Below are positions 43,768 to 53,421 of a stretch of DNA of 64,000 nucleotides, in pieces. The position numbers and the translations under genes are program-made. The first letter of the stretch is position 1. Each line of letters starts with the position of its first letter. This DNA is from Congregibacter variabilis (lineage in GTDB: Bacteria; Pseudomonadota; Gammaproteobacteria; Pseudomonadales; Halieaceae), in assembly GCF_045689235.1 (NCBI RefSeq), contig NZ_CP136864.1, forward strand, positions 2,542,001 to 2,606,000, given 5' to 3'. The notes beneath the pieces were generated by a model. That model did not search any database. It was given only the letters and a program-made list of their open reading frames with translations, and was not told where the DNA came from.

Positions 43768-44724
43768 ATGAGCTTAAAACTAGGCGTGGTGATGGATCCC
43801 ATCTCTGCGATCAGCTACAAAAAAGATAGCACCATGGCTATGCTATGGGCAGCCGCCGACCGCGGATGGTCTCTGTTTTATATGGAGCCCGGTGATCTTT
43901 CTCTTGATCAGGGCGCGCCACTGGGTCGTATGGCCGAGTTGCAAGTGTTTCGAGATCCTCAGCACTGGTACAGCCTCGGCGAGGCAAGCCATCAATCCCT
44001 TGCAGATCTAGATGTCATCCTCATGCGCAAGGACCCGCCTTTTGACAACGAGTACGTGTACGCCACCTACATTCTGGAGGCCGCCGAGCGGCTGGGCACA
44101 TTGATTGTCAATCGATGTCACTCCTTACGGGACTGCAACGAAAAGGTCTTTGCCACGCAGTTTCCAGAATGTTGCCCACCGGTTTTGGTCAGCGGTAATA
44201 CCGCGCAACTAAAAGCTTTCCACAAAACTCATGGTGACGTGATCTTTAAGCCTCTGGATGGCATGGGGGGTACTTCGATCTTTCGTGTGAAGGCGGACGA
44301 CCCCAATCTCAACGTGATTCTCGAAACACTCACAGAGTTTGGCAAGCAAACCATCATGGCGCAGCGCTACCTGCCCGAGATCAAAGACGGCGACAAACGT
44401 ATCCTGATGATCGAGGGCAAGCCCATCCCCTATGGTCTGGCCAGACTTCCCTCCCAGGGAGAAACCCGGGGAAACCTCGCCGCAGGTGGCACGGGACGGG
44501 CGCAGCCGCTATCAGAGCGCGACCTCTGGATCGCTGCGCAGGTAGGCCCATCGCTTGTGGAGCGAGGTCTTATCTTTGTAGGCCTGGATGTTATTGGCGA
44601 CTACCTTACGGAAATCAACGTCACCAGTCCGACCTGCATCAGAGAAATTGACGCTGCATACGACACCGACATCGCCGGTCAACTGATGACCGCCATCGAA
44701 AAACGTCTTAACCGTCGCGTCTAG
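43768..44724 (+). CDS. gshB: Glutathione synthetase
   Basis: 318 residues. ATP-grasp enzyme that joins glycine to gamma-glutamylcysteine. Motifs: MDPISAISYKKDSTMAML at the N-terminus, DVILMRKDPPFDNEYVY, the ATP-binding loop PLDGMGGTSIFRV, and the C-terminal GLDVIGDYLTEINVTSPTC. It is followed after 3 bp by tonB, the gshB-tonB-yqgE-ruvX order seen in Pseudomonas. Confidence 0.97.
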   Translation: MSLKLGVVMDPISAISYKKDSTMAMLWAAADRGWSLFYMEPGDLSLDQGAPLGRMAELQVFRDPQHWYSLGEASHQSLADLDVILMRKDPPFDNEYVYATYILEAAERLGTLIVNRCHSLRDCNEKVFATQFPECCPPVLVSGNTAQLKAFHKTHGDVIFKPLDGMGGTSIFRVKADDPNLNVILETLTEFGKQTIMAQRYLPEIKDGDKRILMIEGKPIPYGLARLPSQGETRGNLAAGGTGRAQPLSERDLWIAAQVGPSLVERGLIFVGLDVIGDYLTEINVTSPTCIREIDAAYDTDIAGQLMTAIEKRLNRRV

Positions 44725-44727
44725 GGA

Positions 44728-45579
44728 ATGACCGCTGCCGTAAGCGACAGCAACGACCGACTAATGCTGGCTGTATTGATTGCCAGCACCCTGCATGTAT
44801 TGCTGATTTTCGGAGTCAGCTTTGACGTTTGGCGTGGCCAGAAAGCACGCCATCAGGTTGAAGTAACCTTGGTACAAACGCCCGGCAAGCGGCCTGTTAG
44901 CGCGGACCACATCGCTCAGGCGGATCAGATGGGTAGCGGCAGTGAGGCACTAAGGGATCGAGCATCCGGAGCACAAAGTGCATTACCGCAGCCCATTGCA
45001 CAGAGCGCCCAGCGTCAAACCACAGCTAATTCAGGACGTGAACGTCTGGCAGCGCCGGCGGTGACCGCAACGAGTGCCCAACGCAAGGTCGTCGATCGTA
45101 CTGGGGAACAGCAAAACCTCGAAGACCTGCCAGAGGCCGAGCGAGAGCTGGCGAGACTCAGCCAGAAGCTGGCGCAGCTACAGGCGGATCTCAATGCGCA
45201 GCGCCAACAGTATTCCAATCAGCCTCGTGTTCGACGTCTCACCGCCGTGTCCGCAAGAGCCGCGGTAGACGCCGCCTATCTCGCAGACTGGCGATCCCGG
45301 GTAGAAAACGTGGGCAACCAGTATTATCCCGAAGCTTCCTTACGCTACGGTATCTACGGCAGTCTCGAAATGCTGGTCACGGTGCGCAGCGATGGAAGCC
45401 TGGAGGACATTCAGATTCTTCAATCGTCAGGTTACGCCGTACTGGACGAAGCAGCCATGCGTATCGTTCGCATGGCGGCGCCATATTCACCGTTTCCCGA
45501 AGAACTGCGTGCTACAACAGACAAGCTGGAAATTGTGCGCACATGGCAATTCGAACAAAACCCGCTAAGCTCAAATTAA
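44728..45579 (+). CDS. tonB: Energy transducer TonB
   Basis: 283 residues. One N-terminal membrane anchor (about 13-32, LMLAVLIASTLHVLLIFGVSF), a long charged and coiled-coil periplasmic spacer (ELARLSQKLAQLQADLNAQ), and a C-terminal TonB domain with YPEASLRYGIYGSLEMLV and PYSPFPEELR. The spacer lacks the long Pro-rich run of E. coli TonB. It is a second TonB-type protein besides the operon at 1-2310, presumably powering other receptors. It sits between gshB and yqgE. Confidence 0.85.
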   Translation: MTAAVSDSNDRLMLAVLIASTLHVLLIFGVSFDVWRGQKARHQVEVTLVQTPGKRPVSADHIAQADQMGSGSEALRDRASGAQSALPQPIAQSAQRQTTANSGRERLAAPAVTATSAQRKVVDRTGEQQNLEDLPEAERELARLSQKLAQLQADLNAQRQQYSNQPRVRRLTAVSARAAVDAAYLADWRSRVENVGNQYYPEASLRYGIYGSLEMLVTVRSDGSLEDIQILQSSGYAVLDEAAMRIVRMAAPYSPFPEELRATTDKLEIVRTWQFEQNPLSSN

Positions 45580-45649
45580 ACGTATGTCGCGATCATTACC
45601 CCACAGACGAGTTCAATTTGGCACTACAGATATCGCGGGAGAAAACACC

Positions 45650-46219
45650 TTGAAGGTATCTAGCAGCGACAGTCTTAGAGACCATTTTTTACTGGCAATG
45701 CCCGGTCTGGATTCAGGGCTTTTCAGCGGCAGCATCACCTACATCTGTGAACACGGTGAAGCCGGTGCCATGGGCATTGTTATTAATCAGCCGCTGGATC
45801 TGTCACTAGGCGAGATTTTTGATCATCTGGATATTTCTGCAGACCCAAAGTTCAACGACCAGGCTGTGCTTGCCGGAGGCCCCGTACAGATTGATCACGG
45901 ATTCGTGCTCCACCCCGGCGGCGGTAAACGCTGGGATTCTTCTTTGCGAGTCACATCGGAAATCCAGCTGACGACGTCCAGGGATGTGCTCAAGGCCATC
46001 GCCTGCGGAGAAGGACCCGAGGATTTTGTCGTTACTCTGGGGTATGCGGGATGGTCCGCCGGACAGCTGGAAGAAGAAATCGCCAATAATAGTTGGCTCA
46101 CCCTGCCTGCAGATAAACACATCATTTTTCATACGGCCATCGAGGATCGGGTAGCGGCAGCCGCTTCGGTTCTGGGTATCGACATGAATCTCATGAGCAC
46201 TCAGGCGGGTCACGCCTGA
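45650..46219 (+). CDS. algH: YqgE/AlgH family protein (UPF0301)
   Basis: 189 residues from a TTG at 45650 that has GGGAG about nine bases upstream and leaves the normal beginning SLRDHFLLAMPGL; the frame extends back to an ATG at 45584. Conserved motifs are YICEHGEAGAMGIVINQPL and GGPVQIDHGFVLH. AlgH was tied to alginate regulation in Pseudomonas, but its molecular function is unknown. It overlaps no neighbour; ruvX begins one base later. Confidence 0.92.
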   Translation: MKVSSSDSLRDHFLLAMPGLDSGLFSGSITYICEHGEAGAMGIVINQPLDLSLGEIFDHLDISADPKFNDQAVLAGGPVQIDHGFVLHPGGGKRWDSSLRVTSEIQLTTSRDVLKAIACGEGPEDFVVTLGYAGWSAGQLEEEIANNSWLTLPADKHIIFHTAIEDRVAAAASVLGIDMNLMSTQAGHA

Positions 46220-46220
46220 A

Positions 46221-46649
46221 GTGACCAACAAAACATCGTCACTGCGGGTACTCGCCTTCGACTATGGCCTGAGCCAAATTGGTGTGGCCGTGGGTAATTC
46301 AGGCCTTGGCACTGCTCAGCCGCTATCCATCCTTCGAGCTCGCGATGGCCAGCCAAACTGGGACGAAGTAAGCGCACTGTGTAAGGAATGGCAGCCTGAC
46401 CTTTTACTCGTAGGCGACCCGCTCAACATGGATGGCACGGTCAGCGAGTTCGCCCAGCGAGCGCGAAAGTTCGCCCGTCGCCTCGAAGGCCGGATGGGCC
46501 TGAGCGTAGAAATGGTAGATGAACGCCTGAGCAGTTTCGAGGTGAAACAGCAGCAAAAAGAGGCGGGGCATCGCGGTGATTACCGGGAACATCCTGTGGA
46601 TGATCTGGCTGCAGAGCTGATTTTGCGCGACTGGTTGGGCCAGCAGTAA
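46221..46649 (+). CDS. ruvX: Putative pre-16S rRNA nuclease / Holliday junction resolvase-like YqgF
   Basis: 142 residues from a GTG at 46221. RNase H-like fold with catalytic acidic residues in LAFDYGLSQIGVAVG, DLLLVGDPLNMDG, VEMVDERLSSFE and the final DDLAAELILRDWL. It processes the 5' end of 16S rRNA in E. coli. It directly follows algH, the conserved pair. Confidence 0.94.
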   Translation: MTNKTSSLRVLAFDYGLSQIGVAVGNSGLGTAQPLSILRARDGQPNWDEVSALCKEWQPDLLLVGDPLNMDGTVSEFAQRARKFARRLEGRMGLSVEMVDERLSSFEVKQQQKEAGHRGDYREHPVDDLAAELILRDWLGQQ

Positions 46650-46663
46650 GCTTGCCAGGTGGG

Positions 46664-47773
46664 CTAGCGATCGACCTGCAGGCTTACACCAGCTGAGTAA
46701 TTGCTCTTGCGCTTGTCGAACATTTTAATACCCAGGCGCACTTCGTTAGCAGAATCAGCACAACGGATCGCCTCCTCAGCGGTAATCTCACCATCACAGT
46801 ATTTGGCCAACAGCGATTGATCGAGAGTTTGCATGCCCTGTTCTGTCGATTTAGCCATCACTTCTTTGACTAAATGCACCTGTCCGTTACGAATGTGGTC
46901 GGAGATAAGCGGCGAATTGAGCAACACCTCCATTACCGGCACGCGACCCTCACCCGTGGCTTTGGGCAGCAACTGCTGTGCGATCATGGCATTGAGGTTC
47001 AAAGACAGGTCCATAAGTACCTGATCATGTCTCTCCACGGGGAAAAAACTCAAAATTCTGTCAATAGCCTGGTTGGCGTTGTTAGCGTGCAATGTGCACA
47101 GACACAGATGGCCTGTCTCCGCGAAGCTCATGGCGTGAGCCATGGTCTCTGCAGAACGCACCTCGCCGATAAGAATGACGTCGGGGGCTTGCCGAAGCGC
47201 ATTTTGCAGACCTGTTTCAAAAGAGTCCGTATCAATACCCACCTCACGCTGGGTGATCAGGCAGCCGGCGTGGTCATGGACAAACTCGATAGGGTCTTCG
47301 ATAGACAGAATATGCCCTCGGCTGTGGCGATTGCGGTGCCCAACCATTGCCGCCAGCGAGGTGGATTTGCCCGTTCCTGTGCCACCCACAAAAATCACCA
47401 GGCCGCGCTTGGCCATGGCAAGCTCCGCAACAATCGGTGGTAGGCCCAGCTCACCAAACTTCGGAATTTCATCTTTGATGCGGCGTAAAACAATACCGTA
47501 CTGCCCGCGCTGCACAAAAGCACTGGCCCGAAAACGCCCATGATCCTCGGAATACACGGCATAGTTGCATTCCTGATCACGCATAAAGTCCTCTTGCTGC
47601 GAAGGGGACATTGTTGCCAAGACCAGTTCCCGGGCCTGCTCCTCGCTGAGGCTCTCCTTGCTCAGCGCGCGGATTTCTCCATCGACCTTGATAGATGGCG
47701 CGGCCCGAGCCGTTACAAAACCATCAGAAGCACCGGCCTCTACGATCTTCGCGAACAGTTCGTCAATTTTCAT
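46664..47773 (-). CDS. pilU: Type IV pilus retraction ATPase PilU
   Basis: 369 residues from the ATG at 47773, which has GGAG upstream; the TTG at 47779 has none. Secretion ATPase with Walker A FVGGTGTGKSTSLAAM, the Asp box HILSIEDPIEFVHDH, Walker B APDVILIGEVRSAETM and the His box AETGHLCLCTLHANNA. It assists PilT in pilus retraction and twitching. It lies 53 bp after pilT on the same strand. Confidence 0.95.
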   Translation of the reverse strand: MKIDELFAKIVEAGASDGFVTARAAPSIKVDGEIRALSKESLSEEQARELVLATMSPSQQEDFMRDQECNYAVYSEDHGRFRASAFVQRGQYGIVLRRIKDEIPKFGELGLPPIVAELAMAKRGLVIFVGGTGTGKSTSLAAMVGHRNRHSRGHILSIEDPIEFVHDHAGCLITQREVGIDTDSFETGLQNALRQAPDVILIGEVRSAETMAHAMSFAETGHLCLCTLHANNANQAIDRILSFFPVERHDQVLMDLSLNLNAMIAQQLLPKATGEGRVPVMEVLLNSPLISDHIRNGQVHLVKEVMAKSTEQGMQTLDQSLLAKYCDGEITAEEAIRCADSANEVRLGIKMFDKRKSNYSAGVSLQVDR

Positions 47774-47826
47774 GAGCAATGCTCCAAAGCTTGGTTTTGA
47801 GAGAGACCATCGGGGCTCTTCCCGTT

Positions 47827-48861
47827 CTAGAAGTTTTCCGGCATACGGGCTTTTTCGCGCGCAATATCCCTAGAGATAACTCGCTTGTCGACCATCTCCT
47901 TGAGGCATTGGTCCATGGTCTGCATTCCTACAGCCTGACCCGTTTGGATAGCGGAATACATCTGTGCCACCTTGTCCTCTCGAATAAGGTTTCTAATTGC
48001 GGACGTCGCTCGCATGATCTCGTGCGCCGCTACCCGGCCTCCGGCAGTACGCTTCAACAAGGTTTGCGAAATTACGGCCTGCAATGACTCGGAGAGCATA
48101 GAGCGAACCATGGATTTTTCTGCGGCGGGGAACACGTCAATCACACGGTCAATGGTCTTGGCCGCTGATGTGGTGTGTAGGGTGCCAAACACCAGGTGCC
48201 CCGTCTCGGCGGCGGTAAGCGCCAGGCGAATGGTCTCCAGATCACGCATTTCGCCCACTAGAATGATATCCGGGTCTTCTCTAAGTGCGCTACGCAGTGC
48301 TTCAGCAAAGCCCAGCGTGTCCCGATGGACCTCGCGCTGGTTTACCAGGCACTTTCGGCTCTCGTGAACAAATTCGATCGGGTCCTCAATGGTAAGAATG
48401 TGCTCGTATTTGTGATCGTTGATGAAGTCGATCATCGCGGCAAGCGTCGTAGACTTTCCTGAACCCGTCGGACCAGTCACTAGCACCAAACCCCGGGGCA
48501 TCATGCTGATGTCGCGAAACACCTGCCCCATGCCCAGGTCTTCCATGCTGAGCACCTTGGAGGGAATGGTTCGAAACACGCCGCCGGCACCGCGGTTCTG
48601 ATTGAAGGCGTTTACACGAAAGCGCGCGACACCCGGTACTTCAAAGGAGAAATCAGTCTCCAGAAATTCTTCGAAGTCCTTGCGCTGCTTGTCGTTCATG
48701 ATGTCGTAGATCAGGTCGTGCACCTGCTTGTGCTCAAGTGGAGGCAGGTTGATACGACGTACATCGCCATCGACACGAATCATCGGCGGCAGGCCTGCGG
48801 AGAGGTGCAAATCCGACGCACCCTGTTTGGCGCTAAACGCCAGCAGTTCGGTAATATCCAT
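47827..48861 (-). CDS. pilT: Type IV pilus retraction ATPase PilT
   Basis: 344 residues from the ATG at 48861, giving the very conserved MDITELLAFSAKQGASDLHL start. Walker A VTGPTGSGKSTTLAAMI, Asp box HILTIEDPIEFVHE, Walker B DIILVGEMRDLETI and His box AETGHLVFGTLHTTSA are intact; the AIRNLIREDK motif used in retraction is present. It powers pilus depolymerization. It is divergent from yggS, as in Pseudomonas. Confidence 0.97.
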   Translation of the reverse strand: MDITELLAFSAKQGASDLHLSAGLPPMIRVDGDVRRINLPPLEHKQVHDLIYDIMNDKQRKDFEEFLETDFSFEVPGVARFRVNAFNQNRGAGGVFRTIPSKVLSMEDLGMGQVFRDISMMPRGLVLVTGPTGSGKSTTLAAMIDFINDHKYEHILTIEDPIEFVHESRKCLVNQREVHRDTLGFAEALRSALREDPDIILVGEMRDLETIRLALTAAETGHLVFGTLHTTSAAKTIDRVIDVFPAAEKSMVRSMLSESLQAVISQTLLKRTAGGRVAAHEIMRATSAIRNLIREDKVAQMYSAIQTGQAVGMQTMDQCLKEMVDKRVISRDIAREKARMPENF

Positions 48862-48983
48862 AAGCCGCCCATACACTCCTTTGTTGATCTGTAAGGCACG
48901 TTGTTCAAAAACCATGAGCAACCAGCCGACTAACTGGCCGTTACGATAGTGTCGCTTCAGGCCAGCTCAGCTAACATAGCATC

Positions 48984-49676
48984 ATGAACAACGATTCTAT
49001 TGCCGCCAATATAGCAAAGGTGCTCCAACAGGTAAGTAATGCGGTGGAAAAATACCATCGCCGCCCTGAGAGCGTTCGTGTCATGGCCGTCAGCAAGACC
49101 CAGCAGGCAGAAGCTGTGCGAGCGGCGGCAAATGCAGGGCTGGTGGACTTTGGAGAGAATTATCTTCAGGAAGCACTGGATAAAATCCACAGCTGCGCAG
49201 ATCTGGGACTCACCTGGCACTTTATCGGGCCTATCCAATCCAACAAAACCCGCCCCATTGCTGCGAGTTTCCAGTGGGTCCATAGCGTAGACAGGGAGAA
49301 AATCCTGCGCAGGCTCAGTGAGCATCGCGATCCCGAGCAGGCTCCGCTCAATATCTGTATTCAGGTGAACGTCTCCAAAGAAGCCAGTAAATCAGGAGTA
49401 GCACCCGAGAACCTCGCCCCACTGTTAGCCCTGGCTACGGAACTACCCAATCTGAAGTTGCGCGGCTTAATGGCGATTCCTGCAGCCTCAGACGACTTTG
49501 ATACTCAAAAGCAGGCCTGCGACCGCATGGCGGAGCTCTTTAGAGACGCTCAATCACGGTATCCATCGATGGATACTTTATCTATGGGTATGTCCGCCGA
49601 CCTGGAGGCAGCCGTAGCGGCGGGCAGTAATATGCTGCGCATTGGCACCGCCATCTTCGGTGCTCGACACAGGTGA
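48984..49676 (+). CDS. yggS: YggS family PLP homeostasis protein
   Basis: 230 residues. Single-domain PLP-binding barrel resembling the N-terminal half of alanine racemase. PLP lysine in VRVMAVSKTQQAEAVR, FGENYLQEALDK, WHFIGPIQSNKTR, and the phosphate-binding SMGMSADLEAAVAAGSNMLRIG. It controls free PLP levels. It begins the yggS-proC-yggT group. Confidence 0.95.
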   Translation: MNNDSIAANIAKVLQQVSNAVEKYHRRPESVRVMAVSKTQQAEAVRAAANAGLVDFGENYLQEALDKIHSCADLGLTWHFIGPIQSNKTRPIAASFQWVHSVDREKILRRLSEHRDPEQAPLNICIQVNVSKEASKSGVAPENLAPLLALATELPNLKLRGLMAIPAASDDFDTQKQACDRMAELFRDAQSRYPSMDTLSMGMSADLEAAVAAGSNMLRIGTAIFGARHR

Positions 49677-49738
49677 AGCGTCAGGTAGCCAGGATGTATA
49701 CTGGCGCGCCTTAATTCACAGCGAGTCAGGACGATCCC

Positions 49739-50557
49739 GTGAGCGCATTTACTACGGCATTTGTCGGCGCCGGCAATATGTCACGCAGCATTATCAGCGG
49801 CTTGATCGCAAGCGGCGTGGACGCCGACGCCATCAGTGCCAGCAATCCCAGTGAGGGCCCTCTCGAGGAGCTCCGACAACTGGGCCTGGTAACCTTGTCG
49901 AAAAACAACCTGAGCGTTGTCGAAACCGCTGACGTAATCGTTCTGGCGGTAAAGCCTCAAATCATGCAGAGCGTCTGCGAAGAACTTGCAGCAGTTATTC
50001 GCACAGAGCAATTAGTGATTTCCGTAGCCGCCGGAGTCGCGGCAGACAGCCTGCATCGCTGGAGCGGTGGTCGGGCCGACATTGTTCGCTGCATGCCCAA
50101 CACACCCTCGCAGCTAGCCGCAGGGGCGAGCGGCCTTTTCGCCCGGGCATCGGTGAGCGCAGCAAACCGTCAGCGCGCCGAGGAGGTTATGCGCGCCGTC
50201 GGATTAGTGCGCTGGGTCGAGGACGAAACCTTATTGCACGCTGTCACGGCTGTAGCTGGGTCAGCCCCCGCCTATTTCTTCCAGTTTATGGAGGCGATGA
50301 TTGCCGAGGCCCAACGTATGGGTCTGGACGAGGAAACGGCGCGTACATTATGTGCTCAAACCTGCATCGGGGCGGGTCGTATGCTGGCAGAGGGCGATGT
50401 TGACGCCGGAGAACTTCGCCGACGCGTTTGCAGCCCTAATGGCGCAACAGAACGAGCGGTAGCTGCTTTTAGTGCAGCCGGTCTGGAACATATAGTGAGT
50501 AAGGCGATGCAGGAATGCTATGCACGCTCCGAAGAAATGGGCCGGGAACTATCCTAG
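49739..50557 (+). CDS. proC: Pyrroline-5-carboxylate reductase
   Basis: 272 residues from a GTG at 49739 with AGGA upstream. It reduces pyrroline-5-carboxylate to proline with NADPH. Motifs: FVGAGNMSRSIISGL, VILAVKPQ, RCMPNTPSQLAAG and the helix HAVTAVAGSAPAYFFQFMEAM. It lies between yggS and yggT, the usual order. Confidence 0.97.
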   Translation: MSAFTTAFVGAGNMSRSIISGLIASGVDADAISASNPSEGPLEELRQLGLVTLSKNNLSVVETADVIVLAVKPQIMQSVCEELAAVIRTEQLVISVAAGVAADSLHRWSGGRADIVRCMPNTPSQLAAGASGLFARASVSAANRQRAEEVMRAVGLVRWVEDETLLHAVTAVAGSAPAYFFQFMEAMIAEAQRMGLDEETARTLCAQTCIGAGRMLAEGDVDAGELRRRVCSPNGATERAVAAFSAAGLEHIVSKAMQECYARSEEMGRELS

Positions 50558-50600
50558 GTCCAGAAACCCCTAAGCAAGCGTAGTTCAACAATGGAAGCCC

Positions 50601-51188
50601 ATGAACACAATTAACGAAATTCTCGTATACCTGATCCAGACCGTGCTTGGGATCTATCTGTTGATCATGCTTATGCGCTTTATCCTTCAGCTGTCGCTCG
50701 CAGACTTTTACAATCCGATTTGCCAGTTTCTGGTCCGCGCTACAAATCCCATAGTTGTGCCTATGCGACGCCTGATTCCTGCGCGGGGCCGGCTTGATTT
50801 TGCTTCGCTGCTGCTTGCGGTGGTCATACAGTTATTGGGCATTGCCGCTATGCTCTTGCTAAACGGCGCTGGCTTACCGCCGGTAAGCCTGCTGCTGGCC
50901 TGGTCTGTCATCGGCGTCATTGGTCTTCTGGTGAAGATTTACTTTTTCGCCCTTCTGGGCATGATCATCCTCAGCTGGATTGCGCCGGGAACCTCAAATC
51001 CCGCCGCTTACCTGATGTTTCAGATTACCGAGCCAGTCATGGCACCGTTTCGAAAAATGCTTCCCTCCATGGGCGGCATGGATTTTTCGCCGATTCTGGT
51101 TTTCATCATTATTAATATTGTGCAAATCGCCCTGCGGAATTTTGCCGCGGGCCTGGGCCTTCACCCGGCTCTGGTAATGGGCATATAA
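50601..51188 (+). CDS. yggT: YggT family membrane protein
   Basis: 195 residues with two YGGT domains, each of two membrane helices, near 5-100 and 105-190. The repeated motif reads FYNPICQFLVRATNPIVVPMRRLIP in the first and ...SNPAAYLMFQITEPVMAPFRKMLPS in the second. Function is unclear; osmotic adaptation or division roles have been suggested for relatives. It follows proC and precedes metX by 15 bp. Confidence 0.93.
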   Translation: MNTINEILVYLIQTVLGIYLLIMLMRFILQLSLADFYNPICQFLVRATNPIVVPMRRLIPARGRLDFASLLLAVVIQLLGIAAMLLLNGAGLPPVSLLLAWSVIGVIGLLVKIYFFALLGMIILSWIAPGTSNPAAYLMFQITEPVMAPFRKMLPSMGGMDFSPILVFIIINIVQIALRNFAAGLGLHPALVMGI

Positions 51189-51203
51189 GGCCAGGGATGC
51201 CCC

Positions 51204-52334
51204 GTGCAGGAACACTCCGTCGGCATAGTTAGCCCCCGCATTGAGCGCTTTGACGAGCCGCTCAGTCTTGTGTGCGGGCGCAATTTGCCGGCCTATGAGC
51301 TGATTTTTGAAACCTACGGCGAACTCAACGCCGATGCCAGCAATGCCATCCTGATTTGTCACGCGTTGTCGGGGCACCACCATGCCGCCGGCTATCACAG
51401 TGAAGACGAGCGTAAGCCGGGCTGGTGGGACGCCTGTATTGGACCGGGAAAACCCATTGATACGCGGCGCTTCTTTGTCGTATCCCTAAACAATCTGGGT
51501 GGCTGTCATGGCTCCACAGGACCAACCACAATAAACCCACAGACCGGAGAGGTTTTTGGGCCGGACTTCCCCCAGCCTCAAGTTGATGACTGGGTCGATG
51601 CACAGGCGCGGCTGGCGGATCGTCTGGGTATTCACTGCTGGGCGGCGGTAGTCGGAGGCAGCCTGGGTGGAATGCAGGCCATGTCCTGGTCCCTGCGTTA
51701 TCCCAAGCGCTTGCGTCATTGTGTAGTGATCGCAGCGGCGATGAAACTCAGTGCCCAAAACATTGCCTTTAACGAGATCGCTCGCCGCGCCATTATGTCT
51801 GATCCGGGATTTGCGGACGGCCACTACCTGAAAAATGGAACCCAGCCGACCCAGGGTCTTGCCCTGGCGCGAATGGTGGGGCACATCACTTATCTTTCGG
51901 ACGATGCCATGGCCTCGCGCTTTGGCCGGGAACTCCAGCCAAGTCATCCGGACGACGAAAACTCTGACGCACCGCAGTTTCAGATCGAAAGTTATCTGCG
52001 CTATCAGGGCGAGCAGTTTTCATCGGTGTTCGACGCTAACACCTATGTACTGATGACCCGCGCGCTGGACCACTTCGATTTAACGGCAGCCTACGGCGGT
52101 GACGCTATTACCGCATTTTCCCGGTCAAGCTGTGACTATCTCGTACTGTCTTTCTCTACCGACTGGCGGTTTTCACCGGCGCGATCCCGAGAAATCGTCG
52201 ATGCTCTACTGGCTGCGGAGCGCCCGGTAAGCTATGCGGAGATTGAGGCTGATGAAGGCCACGATGCCTTTTTGTTGCCCATCCCGCGCTATCTCGCCGT
52301 GCTTGATGCCTACCTGAAAAGGATCGAGGTCTGA
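51204..52334 (+). CDS. metX: Homoserine O-acyltransferase MetX
   Basis: 376 residues from a GTG at 51204. Alpha/beta-hydrolase enzyme that acylates homoserine in methionine synthesis. Nucleophile Ser in VVGGSLGGMQAMSW, catalytic Asp near LVLSFSTDWRFSP and His in DEGHDAFLLPIPRY. Many proteobacterial MetX enzymes, mostly those paired with MetW, use succinyl-CoA; acyl choice cannot be settled by eye. Its stop overlaps metW. Confidence 0.95.
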   Translation: MQEHSVGIVSPRIERFDEPLSLVCGRNLPAYELIFETYGELNADASNAILICHALSGHHHAAGYHSEDERKPGWWDACIGPGKPIDTRRFFVVSLNNLGGCHGSTGPTTINPQTGEVFGPDFPQPQVDDWVDAQARLADRLGIHCWAAVVGGSLGGMQAMSWSLRYPKRLRHCVVIAAAMKLSAQNIAFNEIARRAIMSDPGFADGHYLKNGTQPTQGLALARMVGHITYLSDDAMASRFGRELQPSHPDDENSDAPQFQIESYLRYQGEQFSSVFDANTYVLMTRALDHFDLTAAYGGDAITAFSRSSCDYLVLSFSTDWRFSPARSREIVDALLAAERPVSYAEIEADEGHDAFLLPIPRYLAVLDAYLKRIEV

Positions 52335-52924
52335 TGCGCCAGGACCTTACCCACATCCTGCGCTGGATAAAATCCGGAGCCAGTGTTCTGGACCTGGGCT
52401 GTGGCAACGGTGAGTTTCTGGCGTTGATACAAAAGGAGCGCCATGCCCGCGTTATGGGTATCGAGATCGATCCCGACGCGATCACCTCGGCACTGGGTCG
52501 TGGCCTGAATATCATCGAGCAAAACCTCGACGATGGGCTCGCCAACTTCCCCGACCACAGTTTTGACATGGTCGTCATGGCCCATGCCCTGCAGGCAGTG
52601 CAATTCCCGGATCAGGTGTTGGAAGAGATGCTCAGGGTTGGTCGGGAGTGCGTGGTGACTTTTCCTAATTTTGGTCAGTGGCGGAGCCGTGTGCATCTGG
52701 CAACCCGAGGACGCATGCCGGTCTCCAAATTTATGCCCTACGACTGGTACAACACGCCAAATATCCACTTCTGCACTGTGCGGGACTTCGAGACACTTTG
52801 CCGTCAACGGGGGATACAAATTCTGGGGAGAGACATGATCGGCGGTAATGAGCGCGGTACCAGCCTGGCGCGCCGCTGGCCCAACCTTTTTGCAACAACA
52901 GCGATCTACCACATCAGCCGGTGA
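52334..52924 (+). CDS. metW: Methionine biosynthesis protein MetW
   Basis: 196 residues. Methyltransferase-fold protein with the SAM-type loop SVLDLGCGNGEFLALI, found fused in operon with metX and thought to activate or partner it. The segments VMAHALQAVQFPDQVLEEMLRVG and FPNFGQWRSRVHLATRGRMP are family features. It overlaps metX by 1 base and DUF4426 by 4. Confidence 0.95.
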   Translation: MRQDLTHILRWIKSGASVLDLGCGNGEFLALIQKERHARVMGIEIDPDAITSALGRGLNIIEQNLDDGLANFPDHSFDMVVMAHALQAVQFPDQVLEEMLRVGRECVVTFPNFGQWRSRVHLATRGRMPVSKFMPYDWYNTPNIHFCTVRDFETLCRQRGIQILGRDMIGGNERGTSLARRWPNLFATTAIYHISR

Positions 52925-53421
52925 ATATGATGACCCCTTCAGGAACAACCTATACCCGAACACAGAGTCTGCTTAGCTTACACAGATGGCTGAGAGCACT
53001 GCCACTGCTTTGCTTTATGTTCTGTGGATCAGCGCAGGCGCAATTGTCAGAGCGCTTTGGCGATTATGAATTGCACTACAGTGTTGTAAACACAACGTTT
53101 ATAGAACCAGCAGTAGCAGCGCAATACGGACTTGCCAGGGGTAGTCGAAGAGCCATCATTAACCTGTCGTTGCGAGAGCATTTGGCCGACGGCAGCACAG
53201 CGGCCCGGGAGATGTCTTTGGAAGGTCGAAGCTGGGACCTCACTCAATCACAAGTGAACTTTGACTTTATTGAGGTGCGCGAAGGTCCCGCCTTGTACTA
53301 CATCGGTGAGTTCAAGTTTATCAATCGGGAATGGCGCTTCTTTGAGATTAACTTTTCACCTGAAGGCACCGAGGAAACTTTTAGCGTTGAGTTCAAGCAG
53401 CAGATGTACATCAATGACTGA
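52921..53421 (+). CDS. DUF4426 domain protein
   Basis: 166 residues with an N-terminal signal or anchor (about 20-40, ALPLLCFMFCGSAQA) and a beta-rich DUF4426 domain (LSERFGDYELHYSVVNTTFIEPAVA, then YYIGEFKFINREWRFFEINFSPEG). Function unknown. It lies between metW and rdgB, overlapping both, which is the conserved position in Pseudomonas-type genomes. Confidence 0.9.
   Translation: MNMMTPSGTTYTRTQSLLSLHRWLRALPLLCFMFCGSAQAQLSERFGDYELHYSVVNTTFIEPAVAAQYGLARGSRRAIINLSLREHLADGSTAAREMSLEGRSWDLTQSQVNFDFIEVREGPALYYIGEFKFINREWRFFEINFSPEGTEETFSVEFKQQMYIND

Noticed and set aside
46874..47443. Long plus-strand frame opposite pilU
   Set aside because: It is a shadow of the strongly conserved pilU coding sequence and has no ribosome site or family match.
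53261..53413. Longer N-terminus for rdgB
   Set aside because: The extra 51 codons lie inside the DUF4426 gene in another frame and do not resemble the family; the ATG at 53414 gives the normal length.
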